From assembly GCF_900114475.1 (NCBI RefSeq), contig NZ_FOTE01000001.1, positions 375,306-439,305 of the forward strand: a DNA stretch of 64,000 bases. Reading direction: 5' to 3'. The position numbers and the translations under genes were made by a program. Position 1 is the first letter of the stretch, and every line of letters begins with the position of its first letter. Under the pieces are notes generated by a model. That model did not search any database, was not told the origin of the DNA, and saw only the letters and a list, made by a program, of their open reading frames with translations. Positions 27,092-35,503 of this stretch are shown here, piece after piece. Source of the stretch: Paenibacillus sp. 1_12 (lineage in GTDB: Bacteria; Bacillota; Bacilli; Paenibacillales; NBRC-103111).

Positions 27092-27241
27092 TTATCTGGT
27101 TTCACGGTGAATCGTATATTTCTTTAGTCTCGGACAATATTTCCGCAATTCCATACGTCCTGGTTGATTTCTTTTGTTCTTGGTCGTCGTATAATTACGA
27201 TCTCCAGTTTCCGTGCAGGCCAATGTGATGATGACTCGCAA
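27092..27241 (-). CDS. rpmG: 50S ribosomal protein L33, zinc-free (C-) paralogue
   Basis: 49 aa. It reads [20 protein letters not shown], then [20 protein letters not shown], an L33. Zinc-binding L33 has CxxC twice; here the pairs are CTET and CPRL, so each has lost its second cysteine. Such C- paralogues replace the zinc form when zinc is scarce. TTG start at 27239-27241 with a perfect AAAGGAGGTG. It sits downstream of a COG0523 GTPase and znuA, consistent with a zinc-limitation operon. Too short for a standard ORF cutoff. Confidence 0.92.
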   Translation of the reverse strand: MRVIITLACTETGDRNYTTTKNKRNQPGRMELRKYCPRLKKYTIHRETR

Positions 27242-27347
27242 GCTGTTCACCTCCTTTAGTTACAATCCACACTCCACGGCCGCAGAATTCCTCCGTTCGC
27301 CGTTGTTCAAATATCTCTATGCTGACCAGTATGCTGACCAGCCTCAA

Positions 27348-28562
27348 TCAATCATGGACGAGTTCTTGCTCTAGTTCCACGATATTTGGAAGCGCGTCGC
27401 CAAACCGGTTCCAATCGAAATGCATTTCCTCTTCCGTCAATAAGCATGCATCCAATGAAGAAACGATTTGTGTCCTGTCCATCTCAATGCCGATAAATAC
27501 AACCTTATTGATACGATCTCCATGTTCCGCATCCCAAACCTCCTTCAATTTGGGATCTTCCAGAAGCAGCTCAGCTTGCTCCGCTTCTGGAAGCGCCGCA
27601 ATCCAACGTCCTGCAGGTCCAAATTGAACCGATGGGCCCGCTTGGCTTATATTTTGTGCGTAATCATTACGAGTTGCCAGCCACATCATCCCTTTGGAAC
27701 GGACAATCTCAGGCGGCCACTCCGCCATCCACTCCATTAAGCGTTCCGGCTGAAAAGGTTTTACCCGTTCATATACAAAAGAAGAGATGCCGTACTCCTC
27801 GGTTTCTGGTGTATGGGAAGGCTTTTCCATCTCTTTGATCCAGCCTGCCGAAACGCTCGCCTCGTCAAAATTGAACAATCCCGTATTCAGTATTTCTGAT
27901 GGGTCCACTTGTCCCTGCACCGAACGAATCAGCTTCGCACGCGGCTGCAGCTTACGGAGTACTTGTTCCAGTTCCAGCAGTTCAGTCGCCTCTACTCTAT
28001 CACACTTATTCAATACAAGCACATCGCAAAACTCGATTTGATCGATCAGCAAATCCACGATCTCGCGTGTATCGTCTTCCCCGACAGCCTGGCTTCGCTC
28101 CAGCAGCGTTTCACCCGATGAAAAGTCATGCCAAAAGCGATAAGCGTCCACAACCGTAACCATACAATCCAGACGACAAAATCGGGACAGATCGATACCA
28201 TGCTCCTCGTCCAAATACGTAAAGGTTTGCGCTACGGGAACGGGCTCACCAACACCAGTCGATTCGATCAGAATGTAATCGAAACGGTTTTCCTTGGCAA
28301 GTCTTTCAACCTCCCGAAGCAAATCCTCTCGCAATGTACAGCAAATACAGCCATTGGACATCTCCACCAGCGTCTCATTCGTGCGAGATAAGCCGCTGCC
28401 GTTTTTCACAAGATCAGCATCGATATTAACCTCACTTAAATCGTTCACAATAACAGCCACTTTTAATCCATTACGGTTATTCAATACGTGATTAAGCAGT
28501 GTGGTTTTGCCTGAACCGAGATAACCGCTTAACACGGTTACGGGTATTTGGGATGAATTCAT
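27348..28562 (-). CDS. COG0523-family GTPase, putative zinc metallochaperone
   Basis: 404 aa from ATG 28562 (AAGGAGA upstream; a longer frame to 28643 crosses the Zur-like box). Walker A GYLGSGKT (13-20), CxCC metal motif GCICCTLRED (71-80), VLNKCDRVE base-specificity loop, then a C-terminal COG0523 domain (RSKGMMWLATR). Members move zinc to client enzymes under zinc limitation. A Zur-like palindrome at 28581-28594 and the neighbouring znuA and rpmG support that role. Confidence 0.92.
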   Translation of the reverse strand: MNSSQIPVTVLSGYLGSGKTTLLNHVLNNRNGLKVAVIVNDLSEVNIDADLVKNGSGLSRTNETLVEMSNGCICCTLREDLLREVERLAKENRFDYILIESTGVGEPVPVAQTFTYLDEEHGIDLSRFCRLDCMVTVVDAYRFWHDFSSGETLLERSQAVGEDDTREIVDLLIDQIEFCDVLVLNKCDRVEATELLELEQVLRKLQPRAKLIRSVQGQVDPSEILNTGLFNFDEASVSAGWIKEMEKPSHTPETEEYGISSFVYERVKPFQPERLMEWMAEWPPEIVRSKGMMWLATRNDYAQNISQAGPSVQFGPAGRWIAALPEAEQAELLLEDPKLKEVWDAEHGDRINKVVFIGIEMDRTQIVSSLDACLLTEEEMHFDWNRFGDALPNIVELEQELVHD

Positions 28563-28580
28563 AATCAATCTCCTTTTTTG

Positions 28581-28594
28581 TGTAATTATTACTA
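28581..28594. promoter_or_regulatory. Zur-like box upstream of the COG0523 gene
   Basis: TGTAATTATTACTA matches the core TAATNATTA palindrome of Bacillus Zur boxes. It is 19 bases upstream of the COG0523 start codon. Confidence 0.65.
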
Positions 28595-28665
28595 TTAAAA
28601 TTGAAGAGCTAAGGGAATGAATCTCATCCCCTCTTGGCTCCACTTCTATTCATCTGCAGCCGAAG

Positions 28666-29640
28666 CTATTCATTCAATGCCTTTTTCAATGCTGCCAAAT
28701 TATTTTTCATCACGCCGATATAATCCAGTTTGTTTTCCTTATCTTCATCCGTCAAGCCCTCCAAAGGATTCAGCACATCGGTTTTGGCACCGATCTCTTT
28801 GGCGACTGTAGCAGCCACCTTGGGATCAACCAATGTTTCGAAAAAGATCGTTTTCACTTGTTTTTCCTTGGCAAACTTCACGATACCGACCATTTTATCT
28901 GGGGATGGCTCTTGTTCAGGGGAAAGACCTGCGATAGGCACCTGTGTCAATCCATACTCCTTGGCCAAATAAGCAAATGCAGCGTGCTGGGTTACAAATT
29001 CTTTACGTTTGGGGCTTTTCAGATCGGTCTTAAAGGCTTGATCCAATTCCTTCAGCTTCGCTATGTAAGCATCGGCATTTCTCTTGTAATCCTCTTTATG
29101 TGCAGGGTCCGCTTTCTCCAAAGCAGCCTGAATCACTGCGACTTCCTTTTGGGCTAGAACCGGGCTTAACCATACATGCGGGTCGTGATCATCGTCGTGA
29201 TGATGCTCCTCCTGCTTGGCTCCGTCCTTAACAGGTGCTTTGGGATCGGCTACCTCTTCCTCCGGCAAGCCCTCCAACAAATCAATCCCTTTACTCGCTT
29301 CCACAACGATCCGTTTATCATTAGCCGCACTCTTCAGTGCAGCCTCAGCCCATCCCTCCACAATCCCGTTATAGACGAATACATCGGCTTCCTTGATGAG
29401 CTTCATTTCCTTGGCTGACGGCTCCCAATCGTGCGGCTCAACGCCTGAGGGAATCAAACCGATAACCTCAGCATGCTCACCAGCCACCTGCCTTGTGAAT
29501 TCAACCATCGGATAAAATGAAGCCGCGACCTTCAATTTCTTACCGCTAAAGGAGGCCTGCGAATCTGAATTCCCACACCCAGCTAGCATTAAGCTTGATG
29601 AAATTGCTAATACCAAAGTTGTTTTAAACCATGCGTTCAT
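28666..29640 (-). CDS. znuA: Zinc ABC transporter substrate-binding lipoprotein
   Basis: 324 aa. Lipobox LMLAGC (Cys22). Cluster A-I fold with metal ligand His70 (GVEPHDWEP) and the acidic/His-rich loop around EEHHHDDDHDPHVW (145-158), typical of zinc rather than manganese binders. Captures extracellular zinc for ZnuBC. Its start overlaps the end of znuB by 17 bases, with CAGGAGG in the overlap. Third gene of the znuCBA operon. Confidence 0.93.
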   Translation of the reverse strand: MNAWFKTTLVLAISSSLMLAGCGNSDSQASFSGKKLKVAASFYPMVEFTRQVAGEHAEVIGLIPSGVEPHDWEPSAKEMKLIKEADVFVYNGIVEGWAEAALKSAANDKRIVVEASKGIDLLEGLPEEEVADPKAPVKDGAKQEEHHHDDDHDPHVWLSPVLAQKEVAVIQAALEKADPAHKEDYKRNADAYIAKLKELDQAFKTDLKSPKRKEFVTQHAAFAYLAKEYGLTQVPIAGLSPEQEPSPDKMVGIVKFAKEKQVKTIFFETLVDPKVAATVAKEIGAKTDVLNPLEGLTDEDKENKLDYIGVMKNNLAALKKALNE

Positions 29641-30550
29641 GATTCTTTCCTCCTGTTTCCTGAATAGATGGTTCTTTCATAAAGCTGCGAATCTCACTAT
29701 GAGCAGCTCTGTTCTGAAGCTCCATGCTTGTGTTACGATTTTTGCCAAGCTTGACGATACCTGTTTTAATCCCGATGCCTATAATCAAAAAAGTCAAAAG
29801 TACAAGTGCAATCGTGCCCCCCGGAGGTGTACTCCATGCATAGGACGCTGTCAATCCGCTGAATACGCCTACCAAGCCGATCACCATTGATAACAGCAGC
29901 GCAGCTGCAAAGCTCGGCGCAATTCGAATCGCGAGAGCAGCAGGCAAAATAATCAAGGAAGAGACCAGCAGCACTCCAACAATCGGCATCGCTGCGGCAA
30001 CAATCATGCCTGTAAGAATGCTGAAGCCAAGTGAAATCTGCTTGACCGGAAGGCCGTTGGTGCGGGCCGTTTCCTCATCAAACGTGATTTGATATAAAGG
30101 TCTTCTCAACGTATAAAAGAAAATCCCACCGACTATAGCAACACCCAGCATCATATAGAGCTCGGTTTCGTTAACAGCTACCACCGAGCCAAACAAATAA
30201 GCAGAAAAACCTTTATTAATGCTTTGATTCAAGCTCATCAGCACAACAGCAGTAGATAATCCGCCGATCATGATGATGGCAACCGAAATTTCACTGTAGG
30301 TTTTGTACGATCGCCTCACGTATTCAACCGCAATTGCACCAAGTACCGCTACGGCAAATCCCATCAAAGCCGGATTCACTCGCAGAACAGCACCCGCTGC
30401 TACCCCGGCCAGTGAAACATGCGACAGCATATCAGCCATAAGCGCTTGCCGTCGAAGCATTAAGTAAACACCCAGCACCGAAGCGATTACTGCGATGATT
30501 CCACCGGCGCAAAATGCCCGCTGCATGAAGTCGTAGTGCAGCATTTCCAT
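29624..30550 (-). CDS. znuB: Zinc ABC transporter permease
   Basis: 308 aa with about eight membrane segments. Motifs LMLRRQALMADMLSHVSLAG and GMIVAAAMPIVGVLLVSSL are those of ZnuB/AdcB. Start lies within the last codons of znuC (64-base overlap) behind AAGGAGCACGGAGG. C-terminal tail after the last segment is longer than usual and polar. Confidence 0.93.
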   Translation of the reverse strand: MEMLHYDFMQRAFCAGGIIAVIASVLGVYLMLRRQALMADMLSHVSLAGVAAGAVLRVNPALMGFAVAVLGAIAVEYVRRSYKTYSEISVAIIMIGGLSTAVVLMSLNQSINKGFSAYLFGSVVAVNETELYMMLGVAIVGGIFFYTLRRPLYQITFDEETARTNGLPVKQISLGFSILTGMIVAAAMPIVGVLLVSSLIILPAALAIRIAPSFAAALLLSMVIGLVGVFSGLTASYAWSTPPGGTIALVLLTFLIIGIGIKTGIVKLGKNRNTSMELQNRAAHSEIRSFMKEPSIQETGGKNHERMV

Positions 30551-31203
30551 CCTCCGTGCTCCTTTCTTTCCAGCTCAATGATGCGATCCAGATACGGTTT
30601 AACCTCCGAAAGCCCGTGAGTAACCATGACAACGGTACTTCCATGGGCCTTCACCTGATGATGCATCAAATCATAAAACCCATGTCGGCTTTCCTCATCC
30701 ATACCGGTCGTCGGCTCATCCAAAATAAGCATATCCGGCTGCTGAGCCAACGCTCTTGCAATGCATACCCGCTGCTTTTGACCGCCTGACAGCTCTCCGA
30801 TTTTGCGGTTTCGCTGCTCCCACATGCCTACCTGACGCAAGGCGCATTCCGTAATTTCATGATCCTCAGAACGCAGCCTGCGCAGCCATGACCCGCTCGT
30901 ATACGTGCCAGATAGCACGAATTCGTGAATCTTGCTCGGAAAACCACTATTAAATGAAGCGACCTGCTGGGGGACGTAACCGACTGCCAGCTTGTTCCCA
31001 TCCTTATTTTTGGGTGAAAGCTGTACCTCACCGCTCCATGGCTGCAGCAGGCCTAACATCAGCTTGAGCAGCGTTGTTTTCGAGGCGCCATTAGGTCCAA
31101 CTACAGCCACGAACTCACCGGAAAAAATATCGATATAGACGCCATCCAGACTTGGAATGTCGTGGTAGCCAAATACCACTTTATTCATCGAAGCTAACAG
31201 CAT
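30487..31203 (-). CDS. znuC: Zinc ABC transporter ATP-binding protein
   Basis: 238 aa from ATG 31203, eight bases behind AAAGGA; ATGs at 31209 and 31239 are possible. Signature ELSGGQKQRV, Walker B LILDEPTTGMD and MVTHGL are normal. Walker A reads GPNGASKTT, with serine in place of the glycine before lysine. I recall similar replacements in Firmicute AdcC/ZnuC proteins (a small residue in the same place), so this is probably a subfamily trait rather than a loss. First gene of znuCBA with a Zur-like box 60 bases upstream. Confidence 0.92.
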   Translation of the reverse strand: MLLASMNKVVFGYHDIPSLDGVYIDIFSGEFVAVVGPNGASKTTLLKLMLGLLQPWSGEVQLSPKNKDGNKLAVGYVPQQVASFNSGFPSKIHEFVLSGTYTSGSWLRRLRSEDHEITECALRQVGMWEQRNRKIGELSGGQKQRVCIARALAQQPDMLILDEPTTGMDEESRHGFYDLMHHQVKAHGSTVVMVTHGLSEVKPYLDRIIELERKEHGGWKCCTTTSCSGHFAPVESSQ

Positions 31204-31264
31204 ACTCATGTTCCTTTCATGCCTATAAATGTCCGACAAAGGTTCATTATTCCGTTCAACAATA

Positions 31265-31278
31265 TGTAATTATTACGA
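31265..31278. promoter_or_regulatory. Zur-like box upstream of znuC
   Basis: TGTAATTATTACGA, the best match here to the Bacillus Zur consensus TCGTAATNATTACGA. Sits in the znuCBA promoter region. Confidence 0.72.
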
Positions 31279-31383
31279 TATGATTTTAAAGAAGAAATGC
31301 TTCTTTTCCCGATTCCCTATTCGATGAATATATCCAAGTCACACAGCGATAATCCCCTAGTTTGTCGGCATCACGATATTAAT

Positions 31384-31396
31384 AGTAATTATTACT
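31384..31396. promoter_or_regulatory. Second Zur-like box
   Basis: AGTAATTATTACT is a perfect palindrome, about 120 bases further upstream of znuC. It may assist znuC repression or face a plus-strand transcript. Confidence 0.55.
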
Positions 31397-31438
31397 TTTT
31401 AATATTAGCAGTTATCCTTTCTTTCGTCAATTGTTTAA

Positions 31439-31451
31439 TCGTAATTATTCC
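31439..31451. promoter_or_regulatory. Third, weaker Zur-like box
   Basis: TCGTAATTATTCC keeps the left half of the consensus and most of the right. It lies 20 bases before an AGGAGG on the plus strand. The rest of 31240-31663 shows no convincing gene. Confidence 0.4.
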
Positions 31452-31488
31452 ATAATAAACTCTTCCATGATCCAGGAGGCATTAACAT

Positions 31489-31599
31489 TTAGCATGGTAT
31501 TCCCCGAAGAATGCTACGTCCCACACGTTTGTACAAAAAGAAGAACCGTACCTGCCGAGAGTCCAAATCGATTCTCTCCAGCAGCACAGCTCCCCACAT
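31489..31599 (-). CDS. Possible small ORF or gene remnant downstream of the sugar-binding protein
   Basis: The minus strand reads MWGAVLLERIDLDSRQVRF, then FFLYKRVGRSILRGIPC and stop, protein-like. The frame stays open upstream to the end of the lipoprotein gene (31664) with no strong ribosome binding site. Could be a short gene or the 3' remnant of a deleted operon member. Family not recognised. Confidence 0.3.
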   Translation of the reverse strand: MWGAVLLERIDLDSRQVRFFFLYKRVGRSILRGIPC

Positions 31600-31663
31600 A
31601 ACGCTTACACCTATTTGGTCGTACTTTAATTTCTGAATAAAGCTCTTAGGATGCTTATAACGT

Positions 31664-32989
31664 TTATTTTTTATTTTTGACCAAAATAGCGTTCGATTCT
31701 TTGCGGAATTTGGCCGCAGCTTCCTCTGGCGTTGTTTTTTTGTATAAAATTTGTTGACTCAAATCCGTTAGCAGCTTAACGATCTCAACAGCTCCAACAG
31801 GATCAATCGGATTGTCTGATTTGGTATTTTTCCCTACCCAGGCCACATAATCAACAACTTTTTGCTCTTCGGGAGTAAGCAGCGGTTTGATCGCATCTTG
31901 TACCTTGGTTGAAGCTGGAACGCCGCGCTCGCCCTTCATGATCTTTTGACCTTCGATATCATTTATCATAAAATTAACAAATTTGGCCGCTTCTTCTTTG
32001 TTCTTAGAGTTCTTACTCACAGACAGTGCCTGGCTTGACTGTAGATAGAGACCTTTATCGATGTTAGGCCCTGGAGGTGGCGCAATCTCTAAAGTACGCT
32101 TCGCTACAGCTGATTCCGCCACGTACAGATTGGACCAAGAGAAACTAATACCGGCGTTGCCCAAAACCATTTCATCATCCTCGGGTACGCCTTTCTTCTG
32201 GGCAAACTTATCCATGGACATTAAAAGACCAGCGTCGTACATTCTTTGAAGCTGCTTATAATAATCGACAAACAACTTGTCATCCGTATAGGCCAAAGCA
32301 ACTCCGTCTGGACCAAACAGATTTTGCCCCATGGCTCGCAAATAGAAATTAAAGAAATTCCGATCATCCACATTAGCGCTCAAAAGCTTGCCATTTGCTT
32401 TTAATTTGGTTCCCATAGCTTCCGCGTCTGCCCAAGTCCACTCTTTGCTCGGTGGGTTAACCCCAGCGGCTTTGAACAATTGAGGGTCATAGATGGCTGC
32501 GAGAGCGTTAACTCCGAGTGTAACCTGATATTGCTTGCCGTTATACTGGCCAACCTTCAAAAACGCATCGGAAATCGAGCTTTTATCAATGATTCCTTTA
32601 TCCATATAAGAAGCCAAATCTTCCAACTGACCTTTATCACCATACTGGGCGACATACGCCACGCTCATTTGCATAATATCCGGCAGATCGTTTGCCGCAG
32701 CTTGTGGGACAAGCTTTTTCCAGTAATCATCATAAGCAGCGTATTCTGGCTGTATCTTGACATTCGGGTTTTTCTTTTCATACATTTCAATCATTTTAAG
32801 CGTATAGTCGTGCCTCGACTGACCTCCCCACCATGAAAAACGTAGATTAATAGGATCTTTGCTGGGAGCGGCAGTTTTAGGTTGTTCAGAGTTTACAGAT
32901 GCGACGGGTGCGTTAGATCCTCCACTACAGCCTACTGCAGCGGTGAAAAGTAAGGACATTGATATCGCTAACGGAAATACCTTGTTCAA
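31664..32989 (-). CDS. Sugar ABC transporter substrate-binding lipoprotein (family 1), orphan
   Basis: 441 aa. TTG start with GGGGAGGA eight bases upstream. Lipobox TAAVGCSGG near residue 20. Family-1 binding protein features include FSWWGGQSRHDYTLKMIEMY, NDLPDIMQMSVAYVAQYG and a C-terminal AAKFVNFMINDIEG. Probably captures an amino sugar or oligosaccharide. It follows nagB, nagA and an oxidoreductase gene in one operon, but no permease genes follow, so it must share permeases encoded elsewhere or be a remnant. Confidence 0.88.
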   Translation of the reverse strand: MNKVFPLAISMSLLFTAAVGCSGGSNAPVASVNSEQPKTAAPSKDPINLRFSWWGGQSRHDYTLKMIEMYEKKNPNVKIQPEYAAYDDYWKKLVPQAAANDLPDIMQMSVAYVAQYGDKGQLEDLASYMDKGIIDKSSISDAFLKVGQYNGKQYQVTLGVNALAAIYDPQLFKAAGVNPPSKEWTWADAEAMGTKLKANGKLLSANVDDRNFFNFYLRAMGQNLFGPDGVALAYTDDKLFVDYYKQLQRMYDAGLLMSMDKFAQKKGVPEDDEMVLGNAGISFSWSNLYVAESAVAKRTLEIAPPPGPNIDKGLYLQSSQALSVSKNSKNKEEAAKFVNFMINDIEGQKIMKGERGVPASTKVQDAIKPLLTPEEQKVVDYVAWVGKNTKSDNPIDPVGAVEIVKLLTDLSQQILYKKTTPEEAAAKFRKESNAILVKNKK

Positions 32990-33019
32990 TGTATATTCCT
33001 CCCCATATCATTCATCGTA

Positions 33020-34249
33020 TTACATCGGTCTCTTAACCAACTCGCTAAATAGAATGGATCTCCCTTCCCTCATGGATTTGTTCGCCATAAAACCGATCGC
33101 ATTCGACAACGCCCCATCCCAGGAACTCGCCTGCTGATGAAGTGGATCGGGCAAGCCACCCCGGAACAGCATTTTTAATAGCCTTTCATCCCCTCCTCCA
33201 TGTGCTCCTCCTACCGAAGGTACTTTAATCGTAATTTCTTCCTGCTCTCGGTTGTATATTCGAAGCTGATTGATGTCTTCCCCAGCAAAGGGTCCTACAG
33301 CCCCGTGAAAGGTTTCGGCTTCCATTCTGCCCTTGCTTCCGTTTATTGATATTCTAAATCCTTCATAAGGGGAGTGAGCCGTTAATGAATAACTCATCAG
33401 AGCACCACCGGAGTATTTAACGTTCAGGCTGACGGAATCTTCGATATCGATTTCTTCCGAGAATACGCAATTATCGCGATAGTACCCATCGACGTCTTCG
33501 GTTTCTAAATACATCTCCGTGAGCGCAGGATCCTTGGTGATGTCCAGATAAAACTCGCAGGAATGCTGATAATTGCAGGTGAGGCAGCGCACTCCTCTTT
33601 CCTCCCGAGTCGGTCCGTAAAACCGCAACGTGCCAAAGGCAGAAACCTCAACCGGCTCCTCTTCCAGCAACCAATTAATGAAATCAAAGTGATGCGTTGA
33701 TTTATGGATGAGCAGGCCCCCTGAATTCGCCTTTTTGCGATGCCACCTTCTGAAGTAGTCCGCCCCGTGGTCGGTGTCCAGGAACCATTCAAAATGAACA
33801 CTTAAAACATCCCCGATCGATCCCTGCTTGAGCAGTTCCTTCATTCGGACGATAAACGGTCTGAACCGCATGTTGAAGGTGACCGTCACCGTGCGCCCTG
33901 TCCGCTGCTCCGCTTCGAGAATGGCATTGCATTTGTCTTCATCAATGGTCATCGGCTTTTCTGTTATAACATCGCAGCCCAATTCCATCGCCTTGATAAT
34001 GTACTCATGATGGTAGCTATCAATGGTGGTGACAATGACTATATCCGGCTTCGTATTGTTGATCATTTCTTCAAAGCTTTCGAAAACCGGAAAGCTGTCT
34101 CCGCATTTATGCTGCAATAATAGGGCTCGCTTGTGATTGGAATCATAAATACCTACAATTTTAGCAACGTCCGTAAATTGCTGAGTTAGGGGGAGCGCAA
34201 ACATCGATGTACACCTGCTGCCTGCCCCGACAATTGCGTATGTTTTCAT
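33020..34249 (-). CDS. Gfo/Idh/MocA-family oxidoreductase
   Basis: NAD(P)-dependent sugar oxidoreductase of 409 aa. N-terminal Rossmann AIVGAGSRCTSMFALPL, then DIVIVTTIDSYHHEYIIKAM and the EKPMTID motif. C-terminal domain contains HKSTHHFDFINWLL, with the usual catalytic histidine. A CxxC-type cluster near RCLTCNYQHSCEF is an extra feature. Twelve bases separate its start from the nagA stop. Its place in a nag operon suggests an amino-sugar derivative as substrate (inference). Confidence 0.88.
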   Translation of the reverse strand: MKTYAIVGAGSRCTSMFALPLTQQFTDVAKIVGIYDSNHKRALLLQHKCGDSFPVFESFEEMINNTKPDIVIVTTIDSYHHEYIIKAMELGCDVITEKPMTIDEDKCNAILEAEQRTGRTVTVTFNMRFRPFIVRMKELLKQGSIGDVLSVHFEWFLDTDHGADYFRRWHRKKANSGGLLIHKSTHHFDFINWLLEEEPVEVSAFGTLRFYGPTREERGVRCLTCNYQHSCEFYLDITKDPALTEMYLETEDVDGYYRDNCVFSEEIDIEDSVSLNVKYSGGALMSYSLTAHSPYEGFRISINGSKGRMEAETFHGAVGPFAGEDINQLRIYNREQEEITIKVPSVGGAHGGGDERLLKMLFRGGLPDPLHQQASSWDGALSNAIGFMANKSMREGRSILFSELVKRPM

Positions 34250-34261
34250 GAAATCAATCCC

Positions 34262-35503
34262 TTACTGCTTATTGGGTAATGCATAAACGGTTTCACCATT
34301 AGATACGGTTTCCAATATCGTCCAACTATTATCGATGTTGTGAGTATAAAGGATAAAATCCGCAGGCGAGCCTGCCTGGATCATCCCAACACCTTGCTTA
34401 TCCAGACCATACAGCTCTGCAGGATGAAGAGTTGCCATAGAAATCGCCTCGCCAAGCGAACAAATCTCCGCCATCGCCACATTCTGCACCCCGATATGCA
34501 AAGGTGTAGCAGATCCCGCCAATATATCAGGTGTACTCGCTAAGTGGAGAAACCCATTCTCTTCTAACACTACATCGTCATTAAGAGGTGTATTGTACCT
34601 ACCTGGCGGCATACCTGCTAAATTAACGGCATCACTGGTTAAAATCGCTTTTTTCCCTTTTGTACGGATCATGACTTTAAGTGTAGACATCGGCAGATGA
34701 AACCCATCAGGTATTAGTCCTGCCCATAACTTATCCTCAGCGAGCTGTGCCCAAATGTAATTGGGATGCCGTTTGATATAAGGGTGGGCGCCATTACCCA
34801 GATGTGTACTCATCGTGGCGCCAGCTTTCACAGCCGCCTGTATGTCTTCTTCTGCAGCCGCTGTATGACCGATAGAAGCGACAATGCCAAGATTACGCAA
34901 GTTTTCAATAAAAGGAATGGCTCCTGGTCTTTCAGGTGCGAGTGTAACCTTGCAAATTCGTCCCTTTGCTGCTTCATTCCATTCCAAAAATTCGTCCCAA
35001 TCCGGGTCCCTAACCCAAGCACCGTTATGAGCACCTCGAGGACCGTCTTCCGGTGCAATAAAGGGCCCTTCCACATGGATGCCAATTACCGCATAAGCGA
35101 CCAACGGGTCCGATTGACAAGCTTCCACTATCGTCCTTATGCAGTGAAGCATACGCTCCTTTGTACCTGTCACCACTGTTGGGCAAAAACGTGTAACCCC
35201 TCCCCGATGAAGTATGTTTACAATTTGCCGGATTGTTTCCACCGTTGTATCCAATCCATTCAAATCAAAGCCGCCAATCCCATTAAGCTGTACGTCGATT
35301 AAGCCGGGGGCAATCCAATGATCGACAGATGTTTCCGTTTCCGCCACTGAAACCACAATTCCATCCATAGTCGTAACCGTTACCGGTTTTCCCGTTAGCC
35401 AATGTATACCTGTCCAATTATTCGTAATCCGCTTCCCCTCCCAACGATTTTTGGGTACGCTTTCATTTTGTTTAAAACGTGTCCGATGCTGATTGCTCGT
35501 CAA
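34262..35503 (-). CDS. nagA: N-acetylglucosamine-6-phosphate deacetylase
   Basis: Removes acetate from GlcNAc-6-P to give GlcN-6-P. Amidohydrolase motifs: APGLIDVQLNGIGG, HVEGPFIAP, SIGHTAA, STHLGNGAHP, LTSDAVNLAGMPPG. Up to 413 aa from a TTG at 35503 that overlaps the nagB 3' end by 32 bases. No convincing ribosome binding site precedes that TTG, and homology appears to begin near TGIHWLTGK, so the true start is uncertain. Confidence 0.92.
   Translation of the reverse strand: MTSNQHRTRFKQNESVPKNRWEGKRITNNWTGIHWLTGKPVTVTTMDGIVVSVAETETSVDHWIAPGLIDVQLNGIGGFDLNGLDTTVETIRQIVNILHRGGVTRFCPTVVTGTKERMLHCIRTIVEACQSDPLVAYAVIGIHVEGPFIAPEDGPRGAHNGAWVRDPDWDEFLEWNEAAKGRICKVTLAPERPGAIPFIENLRNLGIVASIGHTAAAEEDIQAAVKAGATMSTHLGNGAHPYIKRHPNYIWAQLAEDKLWAGLIPDGFHLPMSTLKVMIRTKGKKAILTSDAVNLAGMPPGRYNTPLNDDVVLEENGFLHLASTPDILAGSATPLHIGVQNVAMAEICSLGEAISMATLHPAELYGLDKQGVGMIQAGSPADFILYTHNIDNSWTILETVSNGETVYALPNKQ

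Noticed and set aside
30487-31203. ZnuC as a dead ATPase because of the Walker A serine
   Set aside because: All other ATPase motifs are intact and similar substitutions are, to my recollection, found in Firmicute zinc importers; probably functional.
31495-31599. Plus-strand 34-codon ORF (MVFPEECYVPHVC...) behind Zur-like boxes
   Set aside because: AGGAGG is 14 bases away and the peptide resembles no zinc-free ribosomal protein; the overlapping minus-strand reading is equally protein-like, so no call was made.
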